From Opitutia bacterium UBA4506 (lineage in GTDB: Bacteria > Verrucomicrobiota > Verrucomicrobiia > Opitutales > Puniceicoccaceae), in NCBI GenBank assembly GCA_002388665.1, contig DGMY01000090.1, forward strand, positions 1-15,625: DNA of 15,625 nucleotides. Reading direction: 5' to 3'. Every line of letters begins with the position of its first letter. Positions within the stretch are counted from its first letter, which is position 1. Of this stretch, positions 14,994-15,625 are shown piece by piece. The notes below the pieces were generated by a model. It saw only the letters and a list, made by a program, of their open reading frames with translations. It was not told the origin of the DNA and ran no database searches. The translations under genes were made by a program, and so were the position numbers.

Positions 14994-15195
14994 GCCTAGA
15001 CGGACGCGGATCGCATTCGCTTACACTTATTCGCAGACAAGGAGACCTTTTTAAGTCGTCTCCAAAGGTGTTTGAATGCTGGAGCGAAACGGGAGGGTTA
15101 TTTCATATCGCTCCGTTGACAGTGGGGAGCAGGATCGGAGCCTCATGAGGTTGAAAAATTTTGCTTGGAGAGATCGCAGGGAAGATCGATCAATG
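14994..15195. other. Intergenic stretch between the defence operon and the IS66 end
   Basis: I see no gene here. Besides the bulged hairpin at 15041-15063, it contains GGAGCGA/TCGCTCC arms at 15081-15087 and 15108-15114 (20-base loop) and the 10-bp palindrome CCTCATGAGG at 15141-15150. The density of dyads suits a transcription end or dispersed repeat, but none can be identified further. Confidence 0.4.
15041..15063 (+). terminator. Possible operon terminator hairpin
   Basis: GGAGAC (15041-15046) pairs with GTCTCC (15058-15063), and inside it CTT-TTT-AAG can extend the stem with a 2-base bulge. It lies 48 bases after the last operon stop. The T-rich stretch is in the loop rather than behind the stem, so it is not a canonical rho-independent terminator. 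Confidence 0.3.
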
Positions 15196-15254
15196 GTAAG
15201 CGTCCGGTGATCGACCTCCTTCCCGGAGTCCTTCTGAGGTGATAATCTGTTTGG

Positions 15255-15566
15255 ATGGAATCAATCGAAGCTGAAGTTTGTTCTGAAGAGGTCAAGAAGG
15301 ACCGCAAGGGTCGTCGGATGTTGGGTCGCGGGGAATGGTTTCGTCTGATGAGTGAGTATGACGGGAGCGGCCTGACGCAGGAAGCGTTTTGCGAGCGTGA
15401 AGGGATCAATTACCACACGTTCGTCGCGTGGTTGGGTCGGCGCAGGTGCGGAGGAGTAGAGCCTGGGCCGGATACTCATTCGTCCGAAGTTCCGGCATAT
15501 ACTGGACCGCTCGCGTCCGCCGCTGATCGCCCCTGCCCCGAAAAGGCCTGTGGACGGAGGTTTTGA
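15255..15566 (+). pseudogene. tnpA: IS66 accessory protein TnpA, truncated
   Basis: Residues 28-63 (around YDGSGLTQEAFCEREGINYH and TFVAWLGRRR) are the transposase-like helix-turn-helix of IS66 TnpA, a small DNA-binding protein needed by these elements. After about residue 67 the frame no longer resembles TnpA. It reads in the wrong frame through a tnpC remnant until the TGA at 15564-15566. An internal deletion with its junction near 15455-15465 explains this. Start ATG 15255 is 59 bases inside the predicted left end. Confidence 0.75.
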
Positions 15567-15625
15567 CTCGGCCGGGCTGCTGGACTATGTGACTTTGAGC
15601 AAATACCGCGACCATCTTCCACTCT
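15460..15625 (+). pseudogene. tnpC: IS66 transposase TnpC, internal fragment (continues past the window)
   Basis: In the frame starting at 15460, right behind a TAG, the translation shows IRPKFRHILDR, then LIAPAPKRPVDGG, then LLDYVTLSKYRDHLPL. This is the familiar IS66 TnpC order leading from the small zinc-binding region into the DDE catalytic domain. There is no start codon or N-terminal part, and the frame is shifted by one base from the overlapping tnpA remnant. The frame is still open at the window edge. It may be non-functional, or the element may act only with proteins supplied by an intact copy elsewhere. Confidence 0.75.

Larger units (their letters stand above)
15196..15625 (+). mobile_element. 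Left part of a decayed IS66-family insertion sequence
   Basis: The segment begins with GTAAGCGTCCGGTGATCGAC (15196-15215), which has the GTAA start typical of IS66-family inverted repeats. It contains a tnpA-like helix-turn-helix frame and, in another frame, an internal tnpC piece that runs off the window. The usual order tnpA-tnpB-tnpC is interrupted: the end of tnpA, all of tnpB and the start of tnpC are missing. If 15196 is the true end, the 8-base target duplication to look for at the other end is GATCAATG (15188-15195). Confidence 0.7.

Noticed and set aside
1..15625. A CRISPR array, cas gene or cyclic-nucleotide synthase that would feed the CARF-like sensor
   Set aside because: I saw no spaced direct repeats, no Cas10 or cyclase motif and no rtcA or rtcB in the window, so the signal source, if any, lies elsewhere.

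Overview
The window holds one co-directional (+ strand) defence-type gene cluster, bounded on the right by a decayed IS66-family insertion sequence. A sigma-54 activator, a type I restriction system and an IS66 element point to a Gram-negative bacterium of moderate-to-high GC. The composition and the text of some intergenic stretches made me think of Verrucomicrobiota, but I cannot prove that from this sequence.

Layout. Positions 1-307 contain no gene I can support, only two small hairpins. Positions 308-1804 encode a sigma-54 (RpoN) activator whose N-terminal sensor resembles that of RtcR, a CARF-type ligand-binding domain. Its 140-bp downstream region contains two AT-rich dyads, a repeated AACTGT hexamer in near-helical phase, a degenerate -24/-12 element, and a 9-bp inverted repeat around the next start codon. 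An apparent operon follows: a mini SNase-like protein (1945-2232), HsdR (2355-5744), a 59-codon bridging ORF (5741-5920), HsdM (5917-7428), HsdS (7425-8654), a 1272-residue unrecognised protein with a C-terminal PD-(D/E)XK nuclease signature (8647-12465), an OLD/SMC-like ATPase (12493-14091), and a 300-residue PLD/MIT_C-like protein (14091-14993). Most junctions overlap or lie within 30 bases, so co-transcription and translational coupling are likely.

How the parts may work together (inference). The CARF-like sensor would detect an RNA-end or nucleotide signal made during infection or RNA damage and switch on the operon from upstream activator sites. HsdRMS is an ordinary, apparently intact restriction-modification machine. 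The three genes behind hsdS do not belong to a standard type I system. They look like a second defence module: a large nuclease protein, a DNA-linked ATPase and a putative phosphodiesterase or nuclease effector. They are the best candidate for something undescribed. The 1272-residue gene is visibly more AT-rich than its neighbours, so it probably has its own history.

From about 15196 to the window edge lies the left end of an IS66-family element with an internal deletion that joins tnpA to an internal part of tnpC.
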